Positions 14,837-24,185 of a stretch of 64,000 bases of DNA are shown piece after piece. The stretch covers positions 124,001 through 188,000 of the forward strand of contig NZ_QUOQ01000005.1 in assembly GCF_003704105.1 (NCBI RefSeq), written 5' to 3'. Each line of letters opens with the position of its first letter. Position 1 is the stretch's first letter. The stretch is from Brevundimonas lutea. Lineage in GTDB: Bacteria > Pseudomonadota > Alphaproteobacteria > Caulobacterales > Caulobacteraceae. The notes beneath the pieces were generated by a model. That model was not told the origin of the DNA and ran no database searches. It worked only from the letters and a program-made list of their open reading frames with translations. A program made the position numbers and the translations under genes.

Positions 14837-16519
14837 GTGCTGGGCCGGCGTCGGTCGGCGCCCAAAGGCATCCGCTTCCGTTTGGCGGCCGCCATGGCCG
14901 TGGCGTTGCTGCCGATTCTTCTGCTCGGCGCTGTGCAGGCTATCAGCGGTTTCCGGGCCGAGGCGGAAGAGCGGCGCGATGACCTGACCCTGGCGGCCGA
15001 ACTTTCGGCCGCTACCGCAAGGGCTCGACTGGAGTCTGCGGTCATCCTTCTCGACAGCATTCGGCCGGATACGGTGGGCCTGTCATGTGCGCCACGGCTC
15101 CAGAGCCTTACTCAGCGTTCAGAGGGGCTGGATGCGCTCTACCGGTATTCCGCCAGCGGCCGCGTCGTGTGCGCCTCCAGGACGGTGGATGGCCAGCAGG
15201 ACCGGCAATCGGACTGGTTCCGCCGTCTGGTTGCGGGCGAGCGCGTGGTGCTGACCCAGGCGCCCGACGACCTGGCTGATCGTCCGTCATTGCTGGCCGC
15301 GGTGAGGGTTCAGCGCCCGCTGGGTCGCTTCGATGGAGCCATGGCGGCGGTCATTCCGCTTTCCTCGCTGCGTCCACGGCTGGACCCTGTCGCCCTGCCG
15401 GAAGGGTCCGAGGTCGCCCTTGTGGACGCGCGCGGGGCCATCCTGACCGCCACCGACCGCGCGGCCTTCTCCGATGATCCGGCGGTCATGGCCCGCGCGG
15501 TTCAACCCGTCGACGACGCCGCTCGGCTGGCGGAGGTCGAAGATGTCGAGGGTCGTGATCGGGTGATGGCGTCCGCGCCGTTGTATGAAAGCGAAGTGCA
15601 TGTGGTGCTTTCGGCGCCTGATCCCGGCTGGCTGTCGTGGGCGCGCCTGAACCCGGTCGGTGTCTTCGCCATGCCGCTGGCAGCCTGGTTGGCCGCGCTG
15701 CTGGCGGTGATGTGGGCTTCCGACCGCATCGTGGTGCGCTGGCTGGATTATCTCGAGCGGATCGCCGCCATCTACGCCAAGGGTCGCTTCAGCGTGCGGC
15801 CGGTCCAATCCCTGAACGCGCCTTCAGAAATTCAGGTCCTGGGCAAGACACTCGACGAACTGGCCGAGAACATCGAAGCGCGTGACCGGTCCCTCACCGC
15901 CTCCCTGGCGGAGAAGGACGCCCTGCTTCGGGAAATCCACCACCGGGTGAAAAACAACCTCCAAATCATTTCCTCGCTGCTGAACCTCCAGCAGCGCGCC
16001 TTGACCGACCCGGCGGCGCGAGCGGCGATCGGCGACACGCGCCAGCGCATTTCGGCCCTGGCCCTGATCTATCGCACCCTCTACCAGAGCGCCGATATCC
16101 GGCAGGCGGACCTGGGCGACTTCCTCGGCGAACTGACCGGGCAACTGGTGGCCGCCGACAGCGGACGCGGCCCCCTGGTGACCTCTTCTGTGGAAGCCGA
16201 CTCCCTGATCATCGATCCCGACCGACTGGCGCCCATCGCCCTGTGGGCGGTCGAGGCGATATCGAATGCGCAGAAGCACGCCTTCGCCGGGCGCGGCGGT
16301 GTGCTGCAGGTCAGGTTCAAGCGCACCGGCGACGGCTGCGTGCTGGAGGTCGAGGACGATGGACCGGGCGCGCCGGAGCCGGGACGCAGCGGCGTCGGCC
16401 TGACCCTGATGAACGCCTTCGCCAAGCAACTGAGGGGAACCGCGGAAGTGGTTTCGGGCGCCGGCGGCGGGACGCTGGCGCGGCTCACCTTCCCTCTGCC
16501 GCCGGAAGAATCCGCCTGA
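14837..16519 (+). CDS. phyK: HWE/HisKA_2-type sensor kinase (PhyK homologue)
   Basis: The 560-residue membrane kinase has TM1 at about 12-36, a periplasmic sensor domain, TM2 around residues 275-295, a HAMP-like linker, a dimerisation/phosphoacceptor domain with [21 protein letters not shown] (split by context), and an ATPase domain with [19 protein letters not shown] and GVGLTLM. The HHRVKNNLQ box is the HisKA_2 type used by general-stress kinases. The periplasmic part has two cysteines (84 and 112). The start is GTG 14837, two bases after the ecfG stop. It is expected to phosphorylate PhyR. Confidence 0.9.
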   Translation: MLGRRRSAPKGIRFRLAAAMAVALLPILLLGAVQAISGFRAEAEERRDDLTLAAELSAATARARLESAVILLDSIRPDTVGLSCAPRLQSLTQRSEGLDALYRYSASGRVVCASRTVDGQQDRQSDWFRRLVAGERVVLTQAPDDLADRPSLLAAVRVQRPLGRFDGAMAAVIPLSSLRPRLDPVALPEGSEVALVDARGAILTATDRAAFSDDPAVMARAVQPVDDAARLAEVEDVEGRDRVMASAPLYESEVHVVLSAPDPGWLSWARLNPVGVFAMPLAAWLAALLAVMWASDRIVVRWLDYLERIAAIYAKGRFSVRPVQSLNAPSEIQVLGKTLDELAENIEARDRSLTASLAEKDALLREIHHRVKNNLQIISSLLNLQQRALTDPAARAAIGDTRQRISALALIYRTLYQSADIRQADLGDFLGELTGQLVAADSGRGPLVTSSVEADSLIIDPDRLAPIALWAVEAISNAQKHAFAGRGGVLQVRFKRTGDGCVLEVEDDGPGAPEPGRSGVGLTLMNAFAKQLRGTAEVVSGAGGGTLARLTFPLPPEESA

Positions 16520-16531
16520 GTGACGCCCTAC

Positions 16532-16556
16532 GGAACCGGGGCCGTGGCGCAGCGTT
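16532..16556 (+). promoter_or_regulatory. Sigma-EcfG promoter of the entericidin gene
   Basis: GGAAC (16532), 16 bases, CGTT (16553): an exact EcfG consensus thirteen bases after the phyK stop and about 50 bases before the entericidin ATG. It puts the small lipoprotein in the general stress regulon. Confidence 0.85.
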
Positions 16557-16607
16557 GACTCGGCGTCCCTCTCGCGGCTCCGGCCGCTTCAGCCGCAGGA
16601 GTTTCCA

Positions 16608-16739
16608 ATGCGCAAGATTTTCGTGCTCGTCGCCGCCGCCTCAGCCCTCGTCGCCGCCGCCTGCAATACCGTTGCTGGTGTCGGCGAAGATACCCAGGCG
16701 GCCGGCGAAGCCATCGAGGATACCGCTCGCAACCCGTAA
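16608..16739 (+). CDS. Entericidin A/B-family lipoprotein
   Basis: This 43-residue protein has a lipoprotein signal peptide (MRKIFVLVAAASALVAAAC, lipobox AAAC with Cys19) and the entericidin body NTVAGVGEDTQAAGEAIEDT. Entericidins are tiny outer-membrane lipoproteins linked to stress and stationary-phase survival. ATG 16608 has AGGAG seven bases upstream. An exact sigma-EcfG promoter precedes it and a terminator follows, so it is a single-gene stress transcript next to its own regulators. Confidence 0.93.
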   Translation: MRKIFVLVAAASALVAAACNTVAGVGEDTQAAGEAIEDTARNP

Positions 16740-16767
16740 GCGAAGCGTCACTCGAAACGCACAGTTC

Positions 16768-16797
16768 AGCGCCCGTCGGTCATCCGGCGGGCGCTTT
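16768..16797 (+). terminator. Intrinsic terminator after the entericidin gene
   Basis: The stem AGCGCCCG(TCGG)/(CCGG)CGGGCGCT with a TCAT loop is followed by TTT. It lies 28 bases after the entericidin stop. Confidence 0.8.
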
Positions 16798-16880
16798 CGC
16801 ATGTCTCACCCCCGGCTGCGCTTGCGCCGGACGTGGCGGGCCGTAAGGTGCGCCTCCCTTTCGCCGGCCACCAGGACGAC

Positions 16881-17756
16881 ATGACCGACATCCGCACCGT
16901 GGGCATCGTGGGCGCCGGCCAGATGGGCGTCGGCATCGCTCATGTCGTGGCCCTGAGCGGCCGCGAGGTCCGGTTGACCGACGTTGAGAGCGCCAAGACG
17001 CAACGGGCCCTGGCCGCGTTGGACAAGAGCCTGGACCGTCACGTCGCCAAGGGTGGATTGTCCGCAGCCGACCGCGCCGCCGCGCGGGCGCGGGTTAGCG
17101 CCGGAGACCTGGCCGCCGTCGGCGCCTGCGACCTCATCATCGAGGCGGCGACCGAGGACGAGGCGGTCAAGAAGGGCGTCTATCGCGACCTGGCCCCTCA
17201 CCTGGCTCCCCACACGTTGCTGGCCTCCAACACCTCCTCCATCTCGATTACGCGCCTGGCGTCGGTGACCGACCGGCCTGAGCGGTTCGTCGGCATGCAT
17301 TTCATGAAGCCGGCGCCGGTGATGCAGTTGGTTGAGATCGTGCGCGGCATTGCCACGTCGCAGGAAACCTACGATCAGGCCGCCGCCTTCGCCCGGTCGC
17401 TCGGCAAGACCACCACCGACGCCGAGGACTTTCCGGCCTTCATCGTCAACCGCGTGCTGGTGCCGATGATTAATGAGGCGATCTATACCCTGTACGAGGG
17501 GGTCGGCACGGTGACCTCGATCGACACGGCGCTGAAGCTGGGGGCCAACCATCCCATGGGGCCGCTGGAACTTGCCGACTTCATGGGGCTGGACGTCGTG
17601 CTGGCCATCATGAACATGCTCTACGACGGTCTGGCGGATTCCAAATACCGGCCTTGCCCGCTGCTGGTGAAATATGTCGAGGCCGGCTGGCTGGGCAAGA
17701 AATCCGGCCGGGGCTTCTATGACTATACCGGCGACACGCCGGTGCCGACCCGATGA
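16881..17756 (+). CDS. hbd: 3-hydroxybutyryl-CoA dehydrogenase
   Basis: The 291-residue enzyme oxidises 3-hydroxyacyl-CoA (or reduces acetoacetyl-CoA) with NAD(P). The Rossmann loop is VGIVGAGQMGVGIAHVVALSG (split by context). The catalytic region includes SNTSSISITRLA, GMHFMKPAPVMQLVEI with the active His, and the C-terminal NRVLVPMINEA and GANHPMGPLELADFMGLD. Full family length. ATG 16881 has AGGA upstream; the longer frame from 16833 lacks homology. It overlaps the downstream membrane-protein gene by four bases (ATGA). Confidence 0.93.
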   Translation: MTDIRTVGIVGAGQMGVGIAHVVALSGREVRLTDVESAKTQRALAALDKSLDRHVAKGGLSAADRAAARARVSAGDLAAVGACDLIIEAATEDEAVKKGVYRDLAPHLAPHTLLASNTSSISITRLASVTDRPERFVGMHFMKPAPVMQLVEIVRGIATSQETYDQAAAFARSLGKTTTDAEDFPAFIVNRVLVPMINEAIYTLYEGVGTVTSIDTALKLGANHPMGPLELADFMGLDVVLAIMNMLYDGLADSKYRPCPLLVKYVEAGWLGKKSGRGFYDYTGDTPVPTR

Positions 17757-18334
17757 GCGGGGGCCCCTCCGCCGCCGCGCTGGCCAGGGGCGAACTGCCC
17801 GGCCGCACGCCGATCATGTGGCGCCGCAACCGCTCGACCGCCGTGCCGCTGGCGTGCCTCGCGGGCGCGTTGTGGCCGCCCCTGTTCGTCAGCTTGGCGA
17901 TCCTGCCCCCGACCCGCTGGCTGCCGCACGCCGGCGGCGTTGACTGGCGCATTCTGGCCATCGTCGTCGCCCTGATCGCCGTGCCTGTGGGCGTGCGCAT
18001 CCTGGGCCGCGAACATGACAAGACCGGCAAGCCCGCCACCCGTCTGGGCGTGGTCTGGCGCTTTCTGGTCATGGGCGGTGTGCTGGCCGCCGGGCTGCAG
18101 CTGCTGATCGCGACGGTCATGATCCTGATGAACGCCGTGGCCTCCCAGAGCATCGGCAACGCCCTCGGTTCGATCGAGACGACCGTGCTGATCTATGGCG
18201 TAGCCGGCCTGCCCTTCGCTCTGCTGGTCGGCATCAGCCACGCCCTGTGGGCCGGGTTGTGCGTGGCCTTCATCGCCTTCGAGAAACGGCCGCCCGCCGT
18301 ACGGCCGCGCATGGGCGTGCTCGGCGAAGGCTGA
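17753..18334 (+). CDS. Hypothetical inner-membrane protein
   Basis: The 193-residue protein has about four hydrophobic segments: ACLAGALWPPLFVSLAILPP, ILAIVVALIAVPVGVRIL, FLVMGGVLAAGLQLLIATVM and a final ALLVGISHALWAGLCVAFIAF. No catalytic motif or family was recognised. The ATGA overlap with the upstream 3-hydroxybutyryl-CoA dehydrogenase gene shows coupled translation, though not a shared function. It ends 6 bases before the convergent htpX gene. Confidence 0.75.
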   Translation: MSGGPSAAALARGELPGRTPIMWRRNRSTAVPLACLAGALWPPLFVSLAILPPTRWLPHAGGVDWRILAIVVALIAVPVGVRILGREHDKTGKPATRLGVVWRFLVMGGVLAAGLQLLIATVMILMNAVASQSIGNALGSIETTVLIYGVAGLPFALLVGISHALWAGLCVAFIAFEKRPPAVRPRMGVLGEG

Positions 18335-18340
18335 AGGCGC

Positions 18341-19291
18341 TCAGCCCCAGGGCCCTCGGGGTGTCGTCGGCACGCCGGTCGAGGCGGTGCGCGATGGCAC
18401 GGACCGCGGGGCGTCGGCAGAAGCCCGAGCCGGGCCGCTCATGCCCATCTTCGTCGCCAGCTCCATCAGGGCGCGAACCCGGTTGCCGGTGTTCGGGTGG
18501 GTCGAGAACAGCTTGTCGGCCCGCTCGCCCGACAGCGGATTGATGATGAACAGCTGGCCCGAGGCCGGATTGCGCTCGGCGGTCGGGTTGTGGATGCGGT
18601 GGGCATAGGCCTCGATCTTCTGCAGCGCCGAGGCCAGGGCGTGGGGATCCTTGGCGATCTCGGCGCCGACCCGATCGGCCTCGTATTCGCGGCTGCGGCT
18701 GATGGCCATCTGCACCAGGCCCGCGGCCATTGGGGCCAGCAGCATCAGGGCGATCGTCCCAATGATGCCGCCCGGCCGATCGCGGTCGCCAAAGAAAAGC
18801 GCGAAATTGGCCAGAGCCGCGATGGCGCCGGCCAGGGTCGCGGTCACCGTCATGGTCAGGGTGTCGCGGTTCTTCACATGCGCCAGCTCATGCGCCATCA
18901 CGCCCCGAATCTCCTCGCGGGTCAGCATCTTGAGCAGGCCCGAGGTCGCCGCGACCGCCGCGTTTTGAGGGTTGCGGCCGGTGGCGAAGGCGTTCGGCTG
19001 GTCGTTGGGGATGATGGTGATGTTGGGGATTGGCATGCCCGCGTCGGCCGCCATCTGCTTGGTGTCCAGCACGTAGTTGCGAACCACCGGGTCGGGATGG
19101 GTTTCGTCGACCGGCTGGGCCTTGTACATCTTCAGCACGATCTTGTCGGCGTTCCAGTAGCTGAACAGGTTCATGCCGCCCGCGAACACCAGGGCGATCA
19201 GCATGCCGCCGCTGCCCCCGATCAGATAGCCGATACCCATGAACAGCGCGGTCATGGCGGCCAGGAGGATGAAGGTCTTGAGGTGGTTCAT
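18341..19291 (-). CDS. htpX: Membrane zinc metalloprotease HtpX
   Basis: The 316-residue M48-family protease degrades misfolded membrane proteins. Two N-terminal helices ([19 protein letters not shown] and a following segment) are followed by the zinc motif [10 protein letters not shown] (HExxH). Two more hydrophobic segments come next, then [13 protein letters not shown], which supplies the third zinc ligand Glu, and the C-terminal [16 protein letters not shown]. It is slightly longer than E. coli HtpX owing to a polar C-terminal tail. It is divergent from the SDHAF4-like gene, with a 78-bp gap. Confidence 0.95.
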   Translation of the reverse strand: MNHLKTFILLAAMTALFMGIGYLIGGSGGMLIALVFAGGMNLFSYWNADKIVLKMYKAQPVDETHPDPVVRNYVLDTKQMAADAGMPIPNITIIPNDQPNAFATGRNPQNAAVAATSGLLKMLTREEIRGVMAHELAHVKNRDTLTMTVTATLAGAIAALANFALFFGDRDRPGGIIGTIALMLLAPMAAGLVQMAISRSREYEADRVGAEIAKDPHALASALQKIEAYAHRIHNPTAERNPASGQLFIINPLSGERADKLFSTHPNTGNRVRALMELATKMGMSGPARASADAPRSVPSRTASTGVPTTPRGPWG

Positions 19292-19369
19292 GGTCGGGTC
19301 GCGGGTTCCAGAGGACGACGTTCGTCCCTATCTGGGATCAGAAACGCGCCGCTGAAAGTCAGGTCGCCT

Positions 19370-19600
19370 GTGACAGATTCTCCGCCTCTCCCCGAGACGC
19401 CGCACGCCAATCCGGACGTGCCGAACGCCACGCCCGAGCGCCCGATAACTGCCGCGGCCCGACGCGCGCTGGAGGAGGCCGAGGCCCGCCGCCTGTCCGC
19501 GCCGCCGCTGGCGCTGCCGCCGGAACAGGGCGGCCCGCGTGGACAGGAGCCGACCCGCTATGGCGACTGGGAGAAGAAGGGCATGGCGGTCGATTTCTGA
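19370..19600 (+). CDS. DUF1674 / SDHAF4-like succinate dehydrogenase assembly factor
   Basis: The small 76-residue protein ends RYGDWEKKGMAVDF, the signature C-terminus of the DUF1674/Sdh8 (SDHAF4) family. That family binds the flavinylated SDH subunit and helps assembly. The rest is a Pro/Ala/Glu-rich disordered segment. The start is GTG 19370 (VTDSPPLPETP), which gives normal family length. The ribosome-binding site is weak (AGG nine bases upstream), so the start is less sure than the family. Succinate dehydrogenase genes are not in the window. Confidence 0.85.
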   Translation: MTDSPPLPETPHANPDVPNATPERPITAAARRALEEAEARRLSAPPLALPPEQGGPRGQEPTRYGDWEKKGMAVDF

Positions 19601-19654
19601 TCCCGCCCGCGCAAAGCCCGTGACCGCGCCGCTTCCCGCCGCTAAAGGCGGATC

Positions 19655-20605
19655 ATGACCGATACGCCCAAGAAAGGCTGGTTCCAGCGGCTGAGCGACG
19701 GCCTGTCACGCTCGTCGCGGCAGATGACCGATCAGGTGGTGGCCACCTTCGTCAAGGAGCCGCTCTCCGAAGCCGCGCTCGACCAGTTGGAAGAGCATCT
19801 GCTGGAGAGCGATCTCGGGCCCGCCGCATCGGCGCGGATCGTCGAGCGGTTCCGCCAGCTTCGCTTCGGCAAGACCAGCGACGAGACCGAGGTGAAGGAG
19901 GCCCTGGCCGAGGCCGTGGCCGCCGAGCTGACGCCGCGCCAGGATACGTTCGATCCCCTGTCCGGTCCCCGGCCGTTCGTGGTGCTGTTCGTCGGCGTCA
20001 ACGGGTCGGGCAAAACCACGACGTTGGGCAAGATCGCCTCGGATCTGACGGGCAAGGGCGCCAAGGTGATGGTGGTGGCCTGCGACACCTTCCGCGCCGC
20101 CGCGCGTGATCAGCTGCGAATCTGGTCGGAGCGGGCCGGCGCTGATTTCGAGAGTCGCCGCGACGGCGCGGACCCGGCGGGCCTGGCCTTCGACGCCTTC
20201 ACCCGCGCCCGGGCGGAAGGTCATGACGTCGTGCTGATCGACACCGCCGGGCGGCTGCAGAACAAGCAGGCCCTGATGGATGAACTGCTCAAGATCGTCC
20301 GGGTGCTCAAGAAGATCGACCCGGACGCGCCGCACGAGACGCTGCTGGTGCTGGACGCCACGGTGGGCCGCAACGCCTTGGCCCAGGAGCAGATTTTCGG
20401 CCGCACCGCCTATGTCTCGGGCATCGTCATGACCAAGCTGGACGGCACGGCGCGCGGCGGAGTGCTGGTGCCCGTGGCCCAGGCCTCGGACGCCCCCATC
20501 AAGCTGATCGGCGTGGGCGAGGGGATCGAGGATCTCCAGCCGTTCGACGCCCGCGCCTTTTCCCGATCCCTGGTAGGGCTGGATCCCGAAGGACCCGCCG
20601 CATGA
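19655..20605 (+). CDS. ftsY: Signal recognition particle receptor FtsY
   Basis: The 316-residue SRP GTPase docks ribosome-SRP complexes at the membrane. The NG domain shows GVNGSGKTTTLGKIA (G1), CDTFRAAARDQL (G2), LIDTAGRLQNK (G3), TKLDGTARGG (G4) and IGVGEGIEDLQPFDA at the end. The acidic A domain found in E. coli is nearly absent, as in other alphaproteobacteria. It is the first gene of a pair with yciB, overlapping by four bases (ATGA), and the operon ends at the 21240 terminator. Confidence 0.96.
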   Translation: MTDTPKKGWFQRLSDGLSRSSRQMTDQVVATFVKEPLSEAALDQLEEHLLESDLGPAASARIVERFRQLRFGKTSDETEVKEALAEAVAAELTPRQDTFDPLSGPRPFVVLFVGVNGSGKTTTLGKIASDLTGKGAKVMVVACDTFRAAARDQLRIWSERAGADFESRRDGADPAGLAFDAFTRARAEGHDVVLIDTAGRLQNKQALMDELLKIVRVLKKIDPDAPHETLLVLDATVGRNALAQEQIFGRTAYVSGIVMTKLDGTARGGVLVPVAQASDAPIKLIGVGEGIEDLQPFDARAFSRSLVGLDPEGPAA

Positions 20606-21231
20606 GCGTCGCCGCAGGCTCGAATTCGCGCCAATGGGTGCGCCAGGCCGTCGATTTCGGCGCGCTCCTGGCCTTCATGCTGGCCTATCTGATCAACCGG
20701 ATCGGGCGCGGCCTGGATGGCCAGGAGGCGCTGATCCAGGCGACCTGGGTTCTGGTCGGAGCCTCGGTGATCGCCCTGATCGTTGGCTATGCGGTCGAAC
20801 GGCGCATCGCGCCCCTGCCTTTGCTGGCCGGCCTGTTCGCCCTGATCTTCGGGGCCATGACCCTGATCTTTCAGAACGACGAGCTGCTGAAGATCAAGAT
20901 CACCGTGCAGAACGCGCTGCTGGCCACGGTTCTGCTGGGTTCGCTGCCGCTGCGGAAATATCCATTCAAATATCTGCTGGGCTCGGCCATCCAGATCACC
21001 GACGAGGGCTGGCGCGGTCTAACCCTCCGCTATGGCCTGTTCTTCGCGGCGGTGGCGATCACCAACGAGATCGTGCGCCACGCGGTCGGCAACGACGCCT
21101 GGATGACCTTCCGAGGCGGACTGTGGATGGCCTCTGCCGCCTTCGGCATCTGGCAGGTGTTCTTCATCATGAAGCACCTGATCAAGGACGAGGACGAACC
21201 CGCGCCCGAAAGCCCTGACCCCGGTCTCTGA
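20602..21231 (+). CDS. yciB: YciB/IspZ-family inner-membrane protein
   Basis: The 209-residue protein has five to six hydrophobic segments and family features: FGALLAFMLAYL near the start, TLIFQNDELLKIKITVQNALLA, LPLRKYPFKYLLG and GWRGLTLRYGLFF. YciB proteins are inner-membrane proteins associated with septation and envelope synthesis. The start overlaps the ftsY stop (ATGA). A Glu/Pro-rich C-terminal tail is an addition to the core. Confidence 0.9.
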   Translation: MSVAAGSNSRQWVRQAVDFGALLAFMLAYLINRIGRGLDGQEALIQATWVLVGASVIALIVGYAVERRIAPLPLLAGLFALIFGAMTLIFQNDELLKIKITVQNALLATVLLGSLPLRKYPFKYLLGSAIQITDEGWRGLTLRYGLFFAAVAITNEIVRHAVGNDAWMTFRGGLWMASAAFGIWQVFFIMKHLIKDEDEPAPESPDPGL

Positions 21232-21239
21232 CGATCAAG

Positions 21240-21274
21240 AAAAAACGCCGGACGATCACTCGTCCGGCGTCTTG
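21240..21274 (+). terminator. Intrinsic terminator between yciB and a convergent lipoprotein gene
   Basis: A 10-bp stem ACGCCGGACG/CGTCCGGCGT (loop ATCACT) has AAAAA on one side and CTTGT on the other. The A-tract makes it strongest on the minus strand, serving the convergent lipoprotein gene. Confidence 0.8.
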
Positions 21275-21292
21275 TCGGCTCGATCGGCGCGA

Positions 21293-21841
21293 TCAGCGCG
21301 GCGGCGGCCCCTGGATGCGCGGACCCAGGTTGGCCATCACCTCGCGCGCGTCGAACGCGGCGGGATCGTTGGCGGGCTTCGGACCGTTGCCCATCACGAT
21401 CTCGGCGTTGGCCTCGTACCGGTCGTACTGGCGCACATCGATGTCGTCATAGAACGGATCACGCCACGGGCCCCAGAAGCCGCCGCGATAATAGCGCCAC
21501 GACGGTCCCCAATAGGGCGAAGAGAAGCCATAGCGCGATCCGAAGGGATCCTGGCGGCCGATGAAGCGGGTGTCGCGATCGGTGTCGCGGTCGACCATGG
21601 CGAACCAGTCATAGCCATTCTGGACCGTCAGTTCGGCGGCGCGGAAAAGCAGATAGGTCTCCACCGTCTCGCGTGAGGTCAGGCTGTTGCCGGCGAAGCC
21701 GACGCGGAAGCGGTTGGACTCGATGCGCTGCTCAGCGAAGCCGCCGCGCTGACCGTCATAGCCCGCCGGCTGATAGGGCGTGGCGGTGGCGCAGGCCGCC
21801 AGGGCCAAGGTCGCCGCTGCCGCCATAAGTACGTGTTTCAT
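21293..21841 (-). CDS. CC0125/CC1285-family lipoprotein
   Basis: The 182-residue protein has a lipoprotein signal peptide (MKHVLMAAAATLALAAC, lipobox LAAC). The core YDGQRGGFAEQRIESNRFRVGF and TVETYLLFRAAELTVQNGYDWF matches a small lipoprotein family named after Caulobacter proteins. A middle stretch rich in Tyr, Trp and Gly (SSPYWGPSWRYYRGGFWGPW) precedes an acidic end. Function is unknown. It stands alone between two terminators/intergenic spaces. Confidence 0.85.
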   Translation of the reverse strand: MKHVLMAAAATLALAACATATPYQPAGYDGQRGGFAEQRIESNRFRVGFAGNSLTSRETVETYLLFRAAELTVQNGYDWFAMVDRDTDRDTRFIGRQDPFGSRYGFSSPYWGPSWRYYRGGFWGPWRDPFYDDIDVRQYDRYEANAEIVMGNGPKPANDPAAFDAREVMANLGPRIQGPPPR

Positions 21842-21949
21842 GGCAGAATTCTCCTTCGCGCCATTAAAGCGCCCAGTCCATGAACGGGGGCTGAAGGCGC
21901 GTGTTCCAGTTGGCTGAAGCTACGAGGCCGGCGTGCCGGCGGACGTGCG

Positions 21950-23008
21950 TCAAATCCGCGCCATGTCCAGCACGAAGCGATAGCGGACATCAGACTTCTT
22001 CATCCGCTCATAGGCGGTGTTGATCTCCGACGGGGCGATCAGTTCGATGTCGCACGCGATGTCGTGCTCCGCGCAGAAATCCAGCATCTCCTGGGTTTCG
22101 CGGATGCCGCCGATGAGCGATCCGGCGATCCGGCGACGGCGCCACAGCAAAGGCATGGCGTAAACCGGCATGCCTTCGGTGGTCAGGCCCAGCATCACCA
22201 TCGTGCCGTCCTTGGCCAGCAGCTGGATGTGGTCGGCGATCTCGTGGGTGGCCGAGACGGTGTTGATGATGAGGTCGAACTTTTCAGCCGCCGCCTTCAT
22301 GGCGTCCTTGTCGGAATTGATCAGGAAGTGTTTGGCGCCCATCCGCTCGGCGTCGGCCTTCTTACGGTCCGAGGTGGACAGGACCGTGACCTCGGCCCCC
22401 ATCGCCGCGGCCTGTTTGACCGCCATGTGTCCCAGGCCGCCCAGGCCGATGACGGCGACCTTCGAGTCGGGCCCAACCCCCCAGGTCCGCAGCGGCGAAT
22501 AGGTGGTGATGCCCGCGCACAACAGCGGCGCGGCCGCGTCCAGGGACAGGCTGTCGGGAATGCGGACCACGAAATCCTGGTCCACCACGATGGCGGTCGA
22601 ATAGCCGCCCTGGGTGATCGTCTGGCCGACCGCGCCGCCCTTGGGATCGGGCGAACCATAGGTCTGGGTCATGCCCGGCACGCAGAACTGCTCCTCGCCC
22701 TCACGACACGGCGCGCACTGGCGACAGCTGTCGACCATGCAGCCGACGCCGACGCGGTCCCCCACCTTGAAACGTTCCACGTCCGAACCGACCGCGGTGA
22801 CCACGCCCGCGATCTCGTGACCGGGGACGATGGGATAGGTGGTGTTGCCCAGGTCGTTCTGGACGATGTGCAGATCGGAGTGGCAGACGCCCGCGTACTG
22901 GATGTCGATGGCGACGTCGCCGGGGCCGGGGTCGCGACGGTCGAAAGCGTAGGGCGCCAAGGGTTTGTCGGAGGCTTCGGCGGCATAGGCGCGGACGGGA
23001 ATGGGCAT
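21950..23008 (-). CDS. Zinc-dependent NAD(P) alcohol dehydrogenase (YahK/cinnamyl-alcohol-dehydrogenase type)
   Basis: The 352-residue medium-chain dehydrogenase has catalytic zinc ligands in GVCHSDLH and PGHEIAG. The structural-zinc cysteines lie in CMVDSCRQCAPCREGEEQFC, and the cofactor loop is VIGLGGLGHMAVKQAAAMGA. It probably reduces aldehydes with NADPH, as YahK does; the physiological substrate is not deducible. ATG 23008 (MPIPVRAYAA) is the family start; the frame to 23110 has no homology. It is divergent from the quinone oxidoreductase gene, with a 117-bp gap. Confidence 0.93.
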   Translation of the reverse strand: MPIPVRAYAAEASDKPLAPYAFDRRDPGPGDVAIDIQYAGVCHSDLHIVQNDLGNTTYPIVPGHEIAGVVTAVGSDVERFKVGDRVGVGCMVDSCRQCAPCREGEEQFCVPGMTQTYGSPDPKGGAVGQTITQGGYSTAIVVDQDFVVRIPDSLSLDAAAPLLCAGITTYSPLRTWGVGPDSKVAVIGLGGLGHMAVKQAAAMGAEVTVLSTSDRKKADAERMGAKHFLINSDKDAMKAAAEKFDLIINTVSATHEIADHIQLLAKDGTMVMLGLTTEGMPVYAMPLLWRRRRIAGSLIGGIRETQEMLDFCAEHDIACDIELIAPSEINTAYERMKKSDVRYRFVLDMARI

Positions 23009-23125
23009 GGTCGGGCTCCGTGATCGGCGATCAGAGACAGGTGGTGCGCGAACGCCGTGCCTGCAACAGGCCTTGCTCCGCGCCTGACCCCCTGTAGCCT
23101 CAGGGCGCATTCACGGAGGCCTGCG

Positions 23126-24121
23126 ATGAAAGCCCTTCTGTCCACCGCGCCCGGCGGACCCGAGACCCTGGCCCTGACCGACCTGCCGACGCCCGAGCCC
23201 GGGCGGGGCGAGGTGCGCGTGGCGGTCAAGGCGGTGGGTATCAACTATCCCGACACCCTGATCATCGAGGACCGCTATCAGTTCCGGCCGCCCCGTCCCT
23301 TCGCACCGGGCGCCGAACTGGCGGGGGTGGTCGAGGCGGTCGGGGAAGGCGTGACGAGTCCGGCCGTCGGCGACCGGGTTATCGCCGTGCCCGGCTGGGG
23401 CGCCTTGGCCGAGCAGGTGATCATCCGCGCCGATCAGACCCTGCCCTTGCCTGGCAGCATGAGCTTCGAGGAAGGCGCGGCTTTGTTGATGACCTATGGC
23501 ACCAGCTACTATGCCCTGAAGAACCGTGCGGGGCTGAAGGCGGGCGAGAGCCTGCTGGTGCTGGGTGCGGCCGGCGGCGTCGGGGCGGCGGCGGTCGAAC
23601 TGGGCAAGGCGTCGGGCGCGCGGGTGATCGCGGCGGTGTCCAGTGAAGACAAGTTGGCCTTCGCCAGAGAGCTCGGGGCCAACGACGGTCTGATCTATCC
23701 GGCCGGCGACCTCGACCGCGCGGCCCAGAAGACGCTGTCGGAGGACTTCAAGCGCCTGTCCGGCGGCGACGGCTTCGACGTGGTCTACGACGCGGTCGGC
23801 GGCGCCTATGCAGAGCCGGCGCTCAGGGCGCTGGGCTGGGAGGGGCGCTATCTGGTCGTCGGGTTTCCGGCCGGGATCCCGTCGATCCCGCTCAATCTGG
23901 CGCTGCTCAAGTCGGTGCAGATCATGGGCGTCTTCTGGGGCGCCCATATCGCCCGCGAGCCCCAGGCCCACGCCGAGAACGTCAGCGAACTGATGCGTCT
24001 CCACGCCGAGGGCCGCATCCGCCCGCGCATCTCGGAAACGTGGCCGCTGCACCAGGCCGGCGAGGCCATCACGGCCCTGGGCGATCGTCGGGCGATGGGC
24101 AAGCTGGTCGTGACCCTGTGA
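23126..24121 (+). CDS. NADPH:quinone oxidoreductase family protein
   Basis: The 331-residue zinc-free MDR enzyme starts MKALLSTAPGGPETL. It has the quinone-oxidoreductase pattern GINYPDTLIIEDRYQFRPP, PGAELAGVVEAVGEGV and the NADPH loop LVLGAAGGVGAAAVELGKA. It lacks the catalytic zinc Cys/His. Family members reduce quinones or enoyl groups. ATG 23126 follows GGAGG. A hairpin terminator follows 17 bases after the stop. Confidence 0.9.
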   Translation: MKALLSTAPGGPETLALTDLPTPEPGRGEVRVAVKAVGINYPDTLIIEDRYQFRPPRPFAPGAELAGVVEAVGEGVTSPAVGDRVIAVPGWGALAEQVIIRADQTLPLPGSMSFEEGAALLMTYGTSYYALKNRAGLKAGESLLVLGAAGGVGAAAVELGKASGARVIAAVSSEDKLAFARELGANDGLIYPAGDLDRAAQKTLSEDFKRLSGGDGFDVVYDAVGGAYAEPALRALGWEGRYLVVGFPAGIPSIPLNLALLKSVQIMGVFWGAHIAREPQAHAENVSELMRLHAEGRIRPRISETWPLHQAGEAITALGDRRAMGKLVVTL

Positions 24122-24131
24122 CCGCCGCGCA

Positions 24132-24171
24132 CGAAGAAGGCCCGGGAGCGAACTCCCGGGCCTCGGTCTTC
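24132..24171 (+). terminator. Hairpin terminator, GAAGA/TCTTC-flanked type
   Basis: An 11-bp core stem AGGCCCGGGAG/CTCCCGGGCCT (loop CGAA) is extended by GAAGA on the left and TCTTC on the right. It lies between convergent genes and probably works in both directions. The same design, with the same GCCGCGCACGAAGA lead-in, recurs after kdsB at 31565. Confidence 0.75.
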
Positions 24172-24185
24172 ACGTCGATCTCGAA